64,000 bases of DNA from Enterobacter wuhouensis (GTDB lineage Bacteria > Pseudomonadota > Gammaproteobacteria > Enterobacterales > Enterobacteriaceae): assembly GCF_004331265.1 (NCBI RefSeq), contig NZ_SJOO01000001.1, forward strand, positions 682,001 through 746,000, read 5' to 3'. Positions 48,401 through 53,222 of this stretch are shown piece by piece. Every line of letters begins with the position of its first letter. Positions within the stretch are counted from its first letter, which is position 1. A program made the position numbers and the translations under genes. Under the pieces are notes generated by a model, which had not been told where the DNA came from, did no database searches, and saw nothing but the letters and a program-made list of their open reading frames with translations.

Positions 48401-48413
48401 TTACGTTACTCAT
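30408..48413 (-). CDS. bapA: giant BapA-like biofilm adhesin secreted by a type I system
   Basis: 6001 residues. Residues 1-120 are the BapA-type prefix domain. A hydrophobic Gly/Ala stretch with a dialanine follows (about 135-154). About 43 BapA-type Ig-like domains of about 100 residues span about 175-4560 (each starting V-x-I-x-T-V-A-G-D-D-V-I-N-A-A-E and ending near AGN and a V-D strand). Five domains of another Ig type cover about 4565-5090 and two divergent ones reach about 5298. Then come an FG-GAP/VCBS region with six D-x-D/N-x-D-G calcium loops (to about 5740), a short RTX motif GGNDTFNIGSGGHD and a C-terminal secretion signal. I see a single cysteine (residue 67). AAGGAG precedes the ATG. 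Salmonella BapA is about 3800 residues, so this is very large. No frameshift is visible. Confidence 0.93.
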   Translation of the reverse strand: MSNVKVVDVIIRKTAEKTKLTGEGNLSVSISSPSVIEIQGSAQDVARYVRQGKDLLIYMKDGSVIRCNNYFVEDPETHNQSELVFNDNQELTHISFADAGEASGVAVTELTAQAAPISSIEPFLEQGSVLSDAPWGWIAGAALGGGAIGALLANGGDGETKIKVIDNTKEVESATPTFLLTDKAGDKQGVLSAKEVTDDNTPTFSGTGQPGATIQIKDSSGSTIASAMVAKDGTWTVKLPTQADGEHTWSVVQIDGSKTTSAGSITVTVSTADATVTLATTAGDNAINASEQSAGFTLSGTSKNLAQGTALTVTLNGKTYSAEVGANGAWSVKVPAADAQALGDGTWTVNVSGRDAAGNTVSGSQTIGVDTAAPTLSVDTIAQDNIINAAEHNQPLTLTGKTDAEAGQIVTVTLNGKNHTATVGSDGTWSVTLPASEVQAMANGEHSLTANVSDKAGNGSSTTADFTVDTAAPVVTINTVAGDDILNTSEQGQAQIISGQASGAAAGDVVTVTVGGQTYTGVVQADGSWSVGVPASVIGALGEGSHAISVSVTDAAGNTGSATHGITLSGNPPEFTIDAISQDNVLNAQEAMQPLSLSGTSNLPDGSAVTVTLNNVSYQATVANGVWSVQVPVSDVLNLANTLYTVSVSGTDSVGNSGSAGANLLVDTVLPQVIINTFAGDNLVNNAEVAVDQTLSGRVTGAAAGDTVSITVGGKSYTATVGGDLTWSVKIPSADLQAFGDGDLTFSASVTNAHGNTGTGERDININAALPGLRVNTISGDDVINAIEQQHDLTVTGSSTHLAAGTPIVVIINNVEYNAVVNASGSWQIGVPAADLQAWTAGEVTVNVSAEDAWGNTVAAEHPIELDLNAVAVTIDTVSSDDMLNAAEKGADLTLSGQTQGVEPGQTVVVKFADQTFTAQVQQDGSWSLNVPASAMETLIDGRAQVSVSVTNVSGNSADAARVVTVDTQPPAITLDNLTDDNIINAAEAQQDLALSGTSTAEAGQTVTVTLNGKTYQTTVQTDGTWALNVPAADVGALTDGPVTVTATVSDVAGNSSSADRVGLVDATVPQVTINEFVTDTNTVNQLAHSQAQILSGSVTGAAAGDRVTITINSVDYTTVVDASGNWSLGLPASVVQGLTDGTWTIDVSVTDRSGNTGSSSLDVVVNTVTPVIGINTLAADDVINATEKGEDLLLSGTSNQPEGTSITVNLNGINYTATTDASGNWSVTVPASAVSALGEAHYTVTASVTDSVGNSASTSHDVLVDSSLPVVTLNTLAGDNIVNAAEVAAGQTLTGKVANAAAGDTVTIILGGQSYTATVQDDLTWSLPLSETQLTALGNGELTVSASVTNAHGNTGASSMDFTIDAQLPGLRIDTVAGDDVINIIEHGQNLIVSGSSTDLASGSTVTLTINGKDYSATVLADGTWQAAVPAADVSQWADGSLDIKASAQDASGNPVNIGTVVDVDLAPVAITISSVTDDNVLNAAEKGQDLVLSGTTSNVEAGQTVTITVAGKTYTTTVDANGDWTWTVPAADLSGLKDGDASVQVSVTNVNGNAASSAQEFSVDTAAPTVTINTISGDNMLNAAEAAQDLTLSGTSTAEAGQTVTVTFNGNQYTAQVQANGSWTLDVPAADLAGITDGSAAVTATVSDKAGNPASAGASVLVDTTVPQISFNIVAGDDVVNIAEHGQALIVSGKVTGAQAGDLITVTLNGKDYTAMLDASGSWSVGIPATDVGALANGDQTISATLTDKAGNSASATHEFDVSLTAPVIAINTLAVDDVINATEKGQDLQVSGTSNQPDGTTITVTLNGISYTATADASGNWSVTVPAANVSALGEASYAVTAGVTDAAGNSASASHSVLVDSALPQVTINAVATDDVINAAEVAAGQTLSGKVSGAASGDTVTISIGGNTYTATVQDDLSWSVNVPSTVLTAIGNGDLTVSASVTNGHGNTGSGERDITIDANLPGLRVDTVAGDDVINSIEHAQNLIITGSSEGLATGAALTVTVNGKTYAATVLADGTWTAAIPAADVGALSAGTVTVTVDGQSAAGNPVSISHDVKVDLATVAISIDAIATDDVINAVEKGADLVLSGATTNVEENQTVYITLGGKSYTAKVDADGNWTATLPSADLAGLKDGDASVQVSVTNVNGNSASAGREYSVDATAPTVSIEIVSDNNIINAAEAQQDLVVNGVSNAEAGQTVTVTLNGKDYTTTVQAGGGWSVTVPSADVGAITDGSYTLSAAVTDKAGNPASAGRDVLVDTTVPQLTINTVSDDNVINSAEHAQALIVTGSVTGAAAGDVVTVTINSKHYTATLDASDNWSVGVPAADVGALTAGDYTITAALTDKAGNSNSATRDVEVNLTAPALTIDTVSGDDVINSTEKTQDLTIAGSASGLEAGAVVTVMLNGKAYSATVNDSGLWTTTVPASEVGQLGEALYTVTASATDSVGNSTSASHTVNVESVLPGVIINTVAGDDAINASELATGQTISGKVVNAEAGNTVTVKIGGNTYTATVQDDLTWSVNVPESDLTALGNGDLTVSASVTNGVGNSGTGEREIVIDANLPGLRVDTVAGDDVINSIEHGQNLIITGTSDGLAAGAALTVTVNGKTYPATVLADGTWSAAIPAADVGALGAGTVTVSVAGQSSVGNPVSISHDVTVDLASVAISIDAIATDDVINAAEKGADLVLSGTTLNVEENQTVSITFGGKSYTATVDAEGKWTATVPSADLAGLKDGDASVQVSVSNVNGNSASAGREYSVDATAPSVTINTIATDDILNATEAQSDLAISGTSTAEAGQTVTVSLNGKDYTATVSADGSWTLNVPAADLAGLTDGSVTVTASVSDKAGNPASVDHNLAVDVTVPAVTINTVAGDDVINVAEHSQAQIVSGSATGAAAGDKVTVTIGGQTYTTVLDAAGNWSVGVPANVISGLSDGTVTVTASVTDAAGNTGSGTHSVTVDTGLLSVNFNAISDDNVLNAVEKGQDLNVNGTSANLAEGTLVTVTLNGKNYTATTAADGTWSLTVPAADLAGLGQANYTLNATATNGVGNSVSNTANLLVDTALPTVTINTVAGDNVINAAEVAAGQTLSGTVANAEAGNTVTVTIGGNTYTATVQNDLTWSVNVPSDVLTALGNGSLSVTATVTNGHGNTGSGEREIAIDANLPGLRVDTVAGDDVVNSIEHNQNLIVNGSSDGLAPGTALTVTVNGKDYAATVLADGTWSAAIPSTDVSAWPEGTVKISVTGDSTAGNPITISHDVTVDLASVAISINAIATDDVINAAEKGADLVLSGATTNVEAGQTVTLSLNGKIYTTTVGDDGRWTYTVPSADLAGLKDGDASVQVSVSNVNGNSASAGREYSVDATAPSVTVNTLAADDILNAAEAKSDLTVSGTTTAEAGQTVTVTLNGKDYTTTAGANGSWTLNVPAADLAGLTDGSVTVTASVSDKAGNPASVDRTLTVDVTVPAVTINTVAGDDVINITEHAQAQIVSGTATGAAAGDKVTVTIGGQTYTTVLDAAGNWSVGVPASVISALQDGTATVTASVTDAAGNTGSGSHNVTVDTGLPSVGFNAISGDNVLNAVEKGQDLSVTGTSANLAEGTVVTVTLNGKQYTGTTAADGSWSLTVPAADLAGLGEANYTLSAAATNGVGNSISNTANLQVDTALPTVTINTVAGDNVINAAEVAAGQTLSGKVANAEAGNTVTVTLGGNSYTATVQNDLTWSVNVPESVLTALGNGDLTVSATVTNGHGNTGTGEREITIDASLPGLRVDTVAGDDVINSIEHTQNLIITGSSDGLATGTTLTVTVNGKTYAASVLANGTWSAAIPAADVGALAAGTVTVTVAGQSTAGNPVTISHDVTVDLAAVAVSINSIATDDVINAAEKGADLVLSGSTSNVEENQTVTITFGGKSYTAKVDADGSWTATVPSADLTGLRDGDASVQVSVTNVNGNSASAGREYSVDATAPGVSIDTVAGDNVINGSEAAAGVDISGTTTAEVGQTVTVTLGGKSYTAQVQQGGVWSVNVPGTDLSALADNGYTVQVSVSDAAGNPGSAGKAITLDTTPPTVSFNVVAGDNVINSVEHGQAQIVSGTATGASVGDKLVITIGSNQYTTTVDASGKWSVGVPASVISALNDGTVTISATITDGAGNSSTQTHDVVVNTASVALTVNTVSGDDVINAAEAGSSLVISGSSAQFASGTQVTVTLNGKTYTATIQNDGTWTTTVPVADVGALADGASYQVTVSAQDSVGNSASATHGISVDTTAPVVSIAALSGDDMLNAAEAQLPLTVHGSSSAEAGQTVTVTLGGKTYTATVANDGTWTLDVPAADLAALSQGALTVTASVDDKAGNNGQTTHTLTVDTVAPTVTISTVADDDIVNNAEQLAGQTISGTTTAEQGQTVTVSFNGHSYQATVAANGTWSVFVPGRDFLGLSDGDYTITASVNDKAGNPGSATHDVTLNGDVPTITINTFAQDDIVNAAEHGTALAISGTTDAPAGQTVTITLNGKTYAATVQNDGTWSYTVGSADVTALADGGSYVINAQVSNTIGNSASDNHTVTVDLTAPSMGITIDSLQNDTGLSASDFITNDAQVVVNGSLTAQLGNNEKAQISLDGGATWIELTVTGTAWRYADGRTLTDGTYQYQVRVIDNAGNVGATDSQDVVIDLTKPAAATITVDSVTQDTGLSGSDFITSDNQISLKGTLGAALGSGDHAQISLDGGVTWTDVSVSGLTWTYVDGRTLADGDYNYQLRVIDDAGNISATTSQVVTIDTVAPDASKTIAIDSISDDTGLSGSDFITNDTSLTLHGSLGATLADGEYAQISIDGGGTWQNVSVTGNSWYYVDGRTLGNQTYDYYVRVVDAAGNVGSSAHQQVTVDTVAPDAAITVTVDNITVDTGFDNNDFLTSSTSYTLNGTLGAELGAGENVQVSMDGGTTWVYATVSGTQWRYSDTRTLSDGSHNYQVRVVDQAGNVGATTAQDVTVDTQAPQYGITIDSISEDTGQSSSDFITMDTTLTVNGSLGSALASDERVQISLDGGNTWTDATVTNQRWSYTDTRDLADGDYTYQVRIIDQAGNVGSTSSQVVTVDTTPPATVGTVVSYTDGEGERTGTFGSAVATDDDSPLINGTLNRAPDDGEIVQLYRDGVLLGQVTMNGSASWSYQDNGLLDGNHTYILRVTDKAGNYTESDGFVLNVDTSIPTTTAAITAQTTSDTTPIINGTVSADLVNGEYLVVIVNGKTYTSQTGGAVVVDPDHNTWYLQIPDGDALGVASYSVTAQVKSSAGNGNTTGTASGSLVIDTTSVNTDWATTAGNGNNATMTLGTNSSGLWNIIANGQSYSSSDNSTYAGNTLTNTRGYYVVSQTAADFDRNGTQDIFATENTYAGSTQVMWTYDGSTYNASQLAMGTTIWFGGVIAYDKTGDGYLDLAYGDAGMDSLTYLVNNNGVLTPDGTGGEGGFYGQFDSGREISGVDLNNDGTVDIVQHTNRSGAYSLTVINNNGNGTLSIGQNLTNVFVANTSNSTTAASMTWADFNGDGYMDLYLGSSYNNNGGVIYYNDGTGKLSTTKSAVEASNATAGYLSVAVDWNGDGQMDIVKLSTYGGSQTATLFTNNGYGSTWTSSQLASGLANVTGVAAVDYNWDGSKDLLVSQQNGKVVLVQNNAKIADGTAMHLHIVDSEGINAYYGNTINLYNAAGVLVASQIVNAQSGIGSNDTSALVSFYGLDPNETYSAEIVKITNGVSDNVTWTGLDAGNGKEGYVLTAEAATGGHSGTITGTGYNDTFIAEDGTYTYNGSGGWNTHSDYDTWSNTGGMDVVDYRNATSGVTVDLRLSTAQDTGFGTSRLLNIEGINGSDFDDVITGNSGDNQFEGRGGNDTFNIGSGGHDTLLYKLINATDATGGNGHDVVNGFTVGTWEGTADTDRIDLRDLLSDSGYTGTGSASYVNGVATLDSSAGNIADYIRVVQNGSNTEIQVDLDGTGGQFSPTTLVTLNGVQTDLATLLANHQLLIA
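33140..34725 (-). repeat. five tandem Ig-like repeats of about 315 bp near the adhesin C-terminus
   Basis: The motif CCGGT(A/G)TC, the reverse of D-T-G in the sequence D-D-T-G-L-S, recurs at 34684, 34369, 34051, 33733 and 33421, spacing 312-318 bp. Each unit encodes about 105 residues with S-D-F-I-T-N-D and Q-I-S-L-D-G-G-x-T-W. This differs from the 100-residue domains that fill the rest of the protein and resembles a stalk-to-tip transition. Confidence 0.88.
35930..47303 (-). repeat. higher-order tandem repeat in the adhesin gene, unit 1797 bp (six Ig-like domains)
   Basis: The LPGLR-coding anchor begins at 46093, 44296, 42502, 40705, 38908 and 37111 (plus coordinates), giving periods of 1797, 1794, 1797, 1797 and 1797 bp. 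A second anchor (TACTCGCGGCCCGC or its equivalent) at 43726, 41932, 40135, 38338 and 36541 gives 1794, 1797, 1797 and 1797. Each unit has six distinguishable domain types A-F. Five full units run from 46106 down to 37125, with a partial C-D-E-F before them and A-D or so after. Units 3-6 are most alike. Boundaries of the whole block are approximate. Confidence 0.92.
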
Positions 48414-48534
48414 ATTCTTCTCCTTGCAGGTGTACGGATTCCTGTGGATATGTCCACCAGATGGATGTAGCTATCCCTGGGAAAATTCACCCATTATTGT
48501 CAGACTTATATCGCGCAGAAAGGCGCGTCTTTTA

Positions 48535-49872
48535 TTAACTCAAATCGGGTAATTTCGCAGCAGCGTTTTTCTCGATGCCAATAAGGGGCATGAGATTGTC
48601 TACAGCTGATGCGTAATTAATTGCCGAACTCCAGCCATCATATTCGGCGATTATTTTTGCCGAGGTCGCGGCCCACACGTCCTGTTCGACGCTGAGCAAA
48701 TCGTTAATGCTGCGCTTGCTCAGGGTATATTCGTTTTTATAGACATCGCGGGCGCGCAGCGCATTTTCCAGCTGTCGTTTTCCCGCCTCCACTCTGCCGC
48801 GCGCGCCGGTCCAGTCGGCCTGAGCAACCGAGGCTTTTTGCAGTACATCAAATCGCGCCTGGTCAACCTGAGACGATGCCATCGCCCTTGTGCCCTCGGC
48901 CTGGCGCACGCGTGCCGATACGGCGCCCCCCTGGTAAAGCGGTGCGTCAATATTGAGCTGTATTTGGTCGTCCCAGTAGGAACGGTTGTCCGACTCATAG
49001 CGCGTGCGGCCGCCCTTCAGGCTTAACGTCGGCCAGTGCTGGGACTTCGCCGTTTCAACGCCATACTGGGCGGAGCGCTCCATGTTCTGCGCGGCCATCA
49101 CCGCGGGTATCAGCGAATAATCAATGCGGTTCAGCGAATCAGGCTCGACGGCGAGATTCGCGGGCACAGGCGAATAGCGCTCCGCCTGCATTCCGGTCAA
49201 CACCGCCAGTCGTGCGCGGGCGCTGTTTAAGGAAGCGTTATACTGCTGAACCGTCGCCTGCATGCCCGCGATCCGCGTGCGGGTCTGAAGTTCGTCGGAT
49301 GTCGAACTCACGCCTGCATCCGCACGCAGCTTCGCCAGCTGCTCGACGTTTTTAAGCGCCTGCACATTCTCTTTTGCCGCCTGCAGCAGATCGGTGTAGC
49401 GCTTAACCTCCACGTAGCTGAGGGCCGTTTTTTCCGCTACGTCAGACAGCGTGCCCATCAGCTGATAGCGATAGCTATCGCGCTGGGCCGAAGACTGGCT
49501 GATGCTGTTGTTGGTTTTGCCAAAATCGTAAACCAGCTGCGTCAGGCTGAGGCCCCAGGCCGCAGAATTACGCAGCGATCCGCTGGAATCTGTCGTTTGG
49601 CTATGGCCCGTGCTGCCGTTTAAGGATATTTGTGGCATCCAGCCGCTGCGCGCTTCATCTATTTGCGCCTGGCCAATACCCAGCTGCGCCGCCTGCTGGC
49701 TCACGGAAGGATCGCGATCGATGGCGAAAAGGATACTTTCTTTGAGCGTTGTCGCGGTAATTGGCGCAATGCCAACCTGGCTGCTATTGGCGTAAGCCGT
49801 ATTGACGACCAGGGCAATAAGCGCCACGGCTGTCGGAAATCTGAATAAACTATCGTTACGCCATGCAGTCAT
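48535..49872 (-). CDS. TolC-family outer membrane channel of the adhesin secretion system
   Basis: 445 residues. The signal peptide ends about residue 28 (ALIALVVNTAYA). Two TolC repeats follow, each with long coiled helices and beta strands such as AAWGLSLTQLVYDFGKTNNS and IQLNIDAPLYQGGAVSARVRQ. The family is the LapE/BapB-like branch dedicated to type I adhesin export. The start at 49872 is five bases after an AGGGGG sequence. An in-frame start at 49914 is less likely. It lies 121 bp upstream of the adhesin gene on the same strand, so channel, adhesin, exporter and adaptor form one locus in this order. Confidence 0.92.
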   Translation of the reverse strand: MTAWRNDSLFRFPTAVALIALVVNTAYANSSQVGIAPITATTLKESILFAIDRDPSVSQQAAQLGIGQAQIDEARSGWMPQISLNGSTGHSQTTDSSGSLRNSAAWGLSLTQLVYDFGKTNNSISQSSAQRDSYRYQLMGTLSDVAEKTALSYVEVKRYTDLLQAAKENVQALKNVEQLAKLRADAGVSSTSDELQTRTRIAGMQATVQQYNASLNSARARLAVLTGMQAERYSPVPANLAVEPDSLNRIDYSLIPAVMAAQNMERSAQYGVETAKSQHWPTLSLKGGRTRYESDNRSYWDDQIQLNIDAPLYQGGAVSARVRQAEGTRAMASSQVDQARFDVLQKASVAQADWTGARGRVEAGKRQLENALRARDVYKNEYTLSKRSINDLLSVEQDVWAATSAKIIAEYDGWSSAINYASAVDNLMPLIGIEKNAAAKLPDLS

Positions 49873-50592
49873 TTTATCCCCCTGACTCTGAGTGCTGACC
49901 AAATACTTACCCAAAAGTGGTAGTGATAATTAGACAAATACTCTTCACTCCCTCTGCGCCAAATTTAAGGTGAAAGCTGCCCATCCCATTTCCACTGAAA
50001 ATGAGAGCCGACCGTATTAAATAAAATTAGGAATTTACTTATTTTTAAAGCTGGATTGCAGCATAACAAAATGCTTTATATGCAACTACACCCACAGTGT
50101 TAATAAGGTGTTACAAATAAGAAAAATCGCAAGGTTTCTCGACAATAGTCTTAAAAAGGCCTTTCACATGAAACAAATAAACCCCTTGTTATTTAAGTAA
50201 AATTCCTAAAATGCGCCCTGTACATTTTTGCGTTAATTTCCGAGTGCGTCAGACACAAAGATTTTCAAAGAACTGTCAATTTAAGTAACCTTCTAAGCTT
50301 AAGGAAGATTTAATTTTATAAAATACAAAGCAACCAGCTTATTATTCCATTAATAAAGTAAATAAAGGAGTAATACGCTAATTACCCGCACTATAGCGGT
50401 CACATAGCCCAAATAGTTAAACAAAACATAACGATAACATCGTGATTAACATAAAAAACAGTTTAGAAAGACTTAATTAATTAAATTTTAATAATCACTT
50501 AATTGAACCATGCGCTAGGTTTGACTATTCCCTTTCATGAGAAATGCGGTAATATGCAAACTATTGCGATATTTTGCAGGATTACGCTTACC
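49873..50592. other. 720-bp AT-rich region between the adhesin locus and the DeoR gene
   Basis: The region separates two divergent genes and is strikingly AT-rich from about 49980 to 50510, the longest such stretch in the window. Numerous A/T runs suggest curved DNA and a target for H-NS-like silencing, which is common upstream of biofilm genes. The promoter of the adhesin locus must lie here. I found no reliable open frame. Short frames from 50503 merely extend the DeoR gene. No RNA gene is recognisable. Confidence 0.55.
50555..50578 (+). promoter_or_regulatory. possible operator before the DeoR gene
   Basis: TGCAAA (50555-50560) and TTTGCA (50573-50578) form an inverted repeat 15 bp before the DeoR start. 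Autoregulation is common in this family. Support is symmetry and position only. Confidence 0.25.
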
Positions 50593-51336
50593 ATGCATAA
50601 AACGGCGAGACAAAAATACGTTCTGGAGATGCTCAGCGAACAGGGCCAGGCCAGCATCACCGAGCTGGCAGAAAGGCTAAACGTCTCTGCAGATACCATC
50701 CGCCGGGATTTGACCGACCTGGAAAATCAGGGGCTGGCGCAGAAAAACCACGGCGGCGCTATCGCGCTGGATCTTTCCGCCATGAGTCGTCACAGCAGAA
50801 ATACGCTGCTGCCCGAAGCCAAACAGCGCCTGGGGAAGCGGGTTGCACGGAGCGTTCCGCCGGGTTCAACGCTGTTTCTGGACGCGGGAAGCACGGTTCT
50901 GGCGGTCGCCTCTTTCCTTGAAGGCCCGCTGACCGTCATTACTACGTCGCTGGATATCGCTCAGTTGTTCAGCGACCGGACGGATATCGACCTGATCCTG
51001 CTCGGCGGGAAATGGGACCAGAAACAGCGCCTGTTTGCCGGCAGCGCGACCCTCTCCCTGCTCTCGCGCTACCGGGCGGATATTGCCATTCTCGGCGCCT
51101 GTGCTATCCACGCCGAGCTGGGCCTGAGCGCCAGCCAGGAGGCCGATGCCGAGGTTAAGCGAGCCATGCTGGCAGCCAGCCACCAGCACTGGATCGTAGC
51201 CGATCGCCTCAAGCTGAACCGCTGTGAACCCTGGCTTGTCTGTGGGCTCGCCGACATTCATCAACTGTTTTTAGATCGTCCCTGGGCAGAGCCTGGGGAT
51301 ACTGGCGCACTGCAGATTACGGTTTGCGCAAATTAA
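50593..51336 (+). CDS. DeoR-family transcriptional regulator
   Basis: 247 residues. An N-terminal DeoR helix-turn-helix (ASITELAERLNVSADTIRRD, about 20-39) with the typical NHGGA wing precedes a sugar-phosphate-sensing domain from about 75 (FLDAGSTVLAVASFL, LLGGKWDQKQRLFAG). The ATG at 50593 is used. A frame extension to 50503 has no ribosome-binding site. It lies 13 bp upstream of an oxidoreductase gene, probably its target, so the pair may handle a sugar, polyol or inositol derivative. The effector is unknown. Confidence 0.87.
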   Translation: MHKTARQKYVLEMLSEQGQASITELAERLNVSADTIRRDLTDLENQGLAQKNHGGAIALDLSAMSRHSRNTLLPEAKQRLGKRVARSVPPGSTLFLDAGSTVLAVASFLEGPLTVITTSLDIAQLFSDRTDIDLILLGGKWDQKQRLFAGSATLSLLSRYRADIAILGACAIHAELGLSASQEADAEVKRAMLAASHQHWIVADRLKLNRCEPWLVCGLADIHQLFLDRPWAEPGDTGALQITVCAN

Positions 51337-51349
51337 GGTGGAGTTCGTT

Positions 51350-52417
51350 ATGAATAAAGTGAAGACAATCAACGTTGCGCTCATCGGCTATGGTTTTGTC
51401 GGCAAAACGTTTCATGCCCCGCTTATCCAGTCGGTGGAAGGATTAAAACTGGCGGTGGTTTCCTCGCGTGATGAAGAGAAGGTAAAACGCGATCTGCCGG
51501 ATGTTCAGGTAGTTGCCACCCCCGAAGAGGCCATTCAGCATCCCGATATCGATCTGGTGGTCATCGCCTCGCCTAACGCTACCCACGCGCCGCTGGCGAC
51601 GCTTGCCCTGAACGCAGGCAAACATGTGGTCGTCGATAAGCCGTTTACGCTCGACATGCAGGAGGCCCGCGACCTGATTGCCCTGGCGGATGAAAAAGAT
51701 CGCCTGCTCTCGGTGTTCCATAACCGCCGCTGGGACAGCGATTTCCTCGGCATCAAGCAGGCTATCGAGCAAGGCCGTATCGGCAAGGTTAAACTTTTTG
51801 AGTCGCACATTGACCGCTTCCGCCCGGAAGTGCGCGTGCGCTGGAGAGAGCAAAACGTGCCGGGCAGCGGCCTGTGGTTCGACCTCGGCCCGCACCTGAT
51901 CGACCAGACGCTGCAGCTTTTCGGGTTGCCCGAGTCGGTTCAGGGCAATATCGCCACCCTGCGCGACGGCGTGGAAATTAACGACTGGGCGCACGTGGTC
52001 CTGAACTACCCTGAACATAAGGTGATTCTGCACGCCAGCATGCTGGTGGCTGGCGGTACGTCGCGCTTTACCGTTCACGGCGATAAAGCCAGCGTGGTGA
52101 AGGCATGCATCGATCGGCAGGAAGCACAGCTGCTGGCGGGTGTTGTTCCGGGCAGCGAAAGCTGGGGAGAAGACAGCGACGATATGGTGCTGTTTGATGC
52201 CAACGGCGACGCAACGCGCCTGAAAACGCCGAAGGGCGATCAGCGTCAGTATTACATCAACGTACGGGATGCGCTGATGGGCAAAATCGAGAACCCGGTT
52301 CATCCGGTTGACGCGCTGGCGGTAATGGCGGTGCTGGAAGCGGCGGTGAAGTCATCTGAAACAGGGTCAACCCAGACGCTGGAATTAACACCTGAAGAGC
52401 GTGCTCTGCTGCGTTAA
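51350..52417 (+). CDS. Gfo/Idh/MocA-family oxidoreductase, YdgJ-like
   Basis: A 355-residue NAD(P)-dependent dehydrogenase. The N-terminal Rossmann domain has GYGFVGKTFHAP (about 13-24) and HVVVDKPFT with the catalytic Lys (about 95). The C-terminal alpha/beta domain has FHNRRWDSDF and SGLWFDLGPHLIDQ, characteristic of YdgJ and related scyllo-inositol-type dehydrogenases. AAGGTGGAG precedes the ATG at 51350. It is cotranscribed with the DeoR gene. I rate the family as sure and the substrate as unknown. Confidence 0.88.
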   Translation: MNKVKTINVALIGYGFVGKTFHAPLIQSVEGLKLAVVSSRDEEKVKRDLPDVQVVATPEEAIQHPDIDLVVIASPNATHAPLATLALNAGKHVVVDKPFTLDMQEARDLIALADEKDRLLSVFHNRRWDSDFLGIKQAIEQGRIGKVKLFESHIDRFRPEVRVRWREQNVPGSGLWFDLGPHLIDQTLQLFGLPESVQGNIATLRDGVEINDWAHVVLNYPEHKVILHASMLVAGGTSRFTVHGDKASVVKACIDRQEAQLLAGVVPGSESWGEDSDDMVLFDANGDATRLKTPKGDQRQYYINVRDALMGKIENPVHPVDALAVMAVLEAAVKSSETGSTQTLELTPEERALLR

Positions 52418-52423
52418 AAAACA

Positions 52424-52495
52424 AGCCGGGTGGCGCTGCGCTTACCCGGCCTACAAAAGGTTCTGAATCGTAGGCCGGATAAGCGCAGCGCCAGT
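52424..52495. repeat. pair of REP-like palindromes (BIME-like)
   Basis: One unit AGCCGGGTGGCGCTGCGCTT...CCGGCC at about 52424-52452 and an inverted one TAGGCCGGATAAGCGCAGCG at about 52471-52495, separated by about 18 bp, in the gap between two convergent genes (oxidoreductase and cybB). Confidence 0.75.
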
Positions 52496-52501
52496 TAAAG
52501 A

Positions 52502-53032
52502 CTACTGACGCTTTTTCGGCATCATGCGCAGCAGCGTGTTGTCTTTCCAGAAATAGTGGTGCATCAGCGCCGCCAGCGCGTGCAGGCCAATGACGAAATA
52601 GCCCAGGTTTGCCAGCGTCACGTGCCACTCTTTAAGCACATCCACCAGGTCAAAATTCCCTTCCGCCGCGTGCGGCATCACCATACCGAAGGCAAACCAG
52701 TCATTCCCCCGGTTATACATCATCACAATGCCGATCAGCGGCAGCGCGATAAACAGCACGTACACAATCAGGTGGCCCAGATGCGACAGGCCGGTGATCA
52801 TCGGTTTGGGCTTCGGCTGAATGGGCGGAGCCGGGTACTTAAGGCGGATCAGCAGGCGCGCCACCATCAGCACCAGGATGGAGATCCCGCAGGAAACGTG
52901 GATCATGTTTATCAGCGGACGGTCTGTTCGCGGAAAAAAGCCTCTGAACTCCATGGCGCAGTAGGCCACGATGACTAACAGAAACACCAGCCAGTGAATG
53001 CCGATTTGCAGGCCTGTATATTTAGTGCGCAT
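52502..53032 (-). CDS. cybB: cytochrome b561
   Basis: 176 residues, the same length as E. coli CybB. It is a four-helix di-haem inner-membrane protein that oxidises ubiquinol and can act as a superoxide:ubiquinone oxidoreductase. His13, His45, His137 and His151 fall at the positions of the four haem ligands known for the E. coli protein. A Pro/Lys-rich cytoplasmic loop (about 66-78) connects helices 2 and 3. It lies between the oxidoreductase and gapC, as in E. coli where gapC is adjacent. It is monocistronic, with REP units downstream. Confidence 0.95.
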   Translation of the reverse strand: MRTKYTGLQIGIHWLVFLLVIVAYCAMEFRGFFPRTDRPLINMIHVSCGISILVLMVARLLIRLKYPAPPIQPKPKPMITGLSHLGHLIVYVLFIALPLIGIVMMYNRGNDWFAFGMVMPHAAEGNFDLVDVLKEWHVTLANLGYFVIGLHALAALMHHYFWKDNTLLRMMPKKRQ

Positions 53033-53222
53033 GTGATTTCCTGATGAATAACAAATACAGCGCCAACATAATCCGCTTTGCTTAAAAATTCATTAACTTT
53101 TCTGTATGGTTTTTCAAATACTTCCTTACGCATGAAGCATCTTCAATTGCCGCCCGGCCCGTGATGGTCTAAGCCTGGATGAGTTCAAACTGTCGCATCG
53201 ACATGTTCACCAGGAGAATACG

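Noticed and set aside
53033..53222. Small RNA such as RydC near cybB
   Set aside because: I looked for the RydC-type pseudoknot sequence known near cybB in E. coli and did not see it. There is no terminator-like hairpin in this gap.
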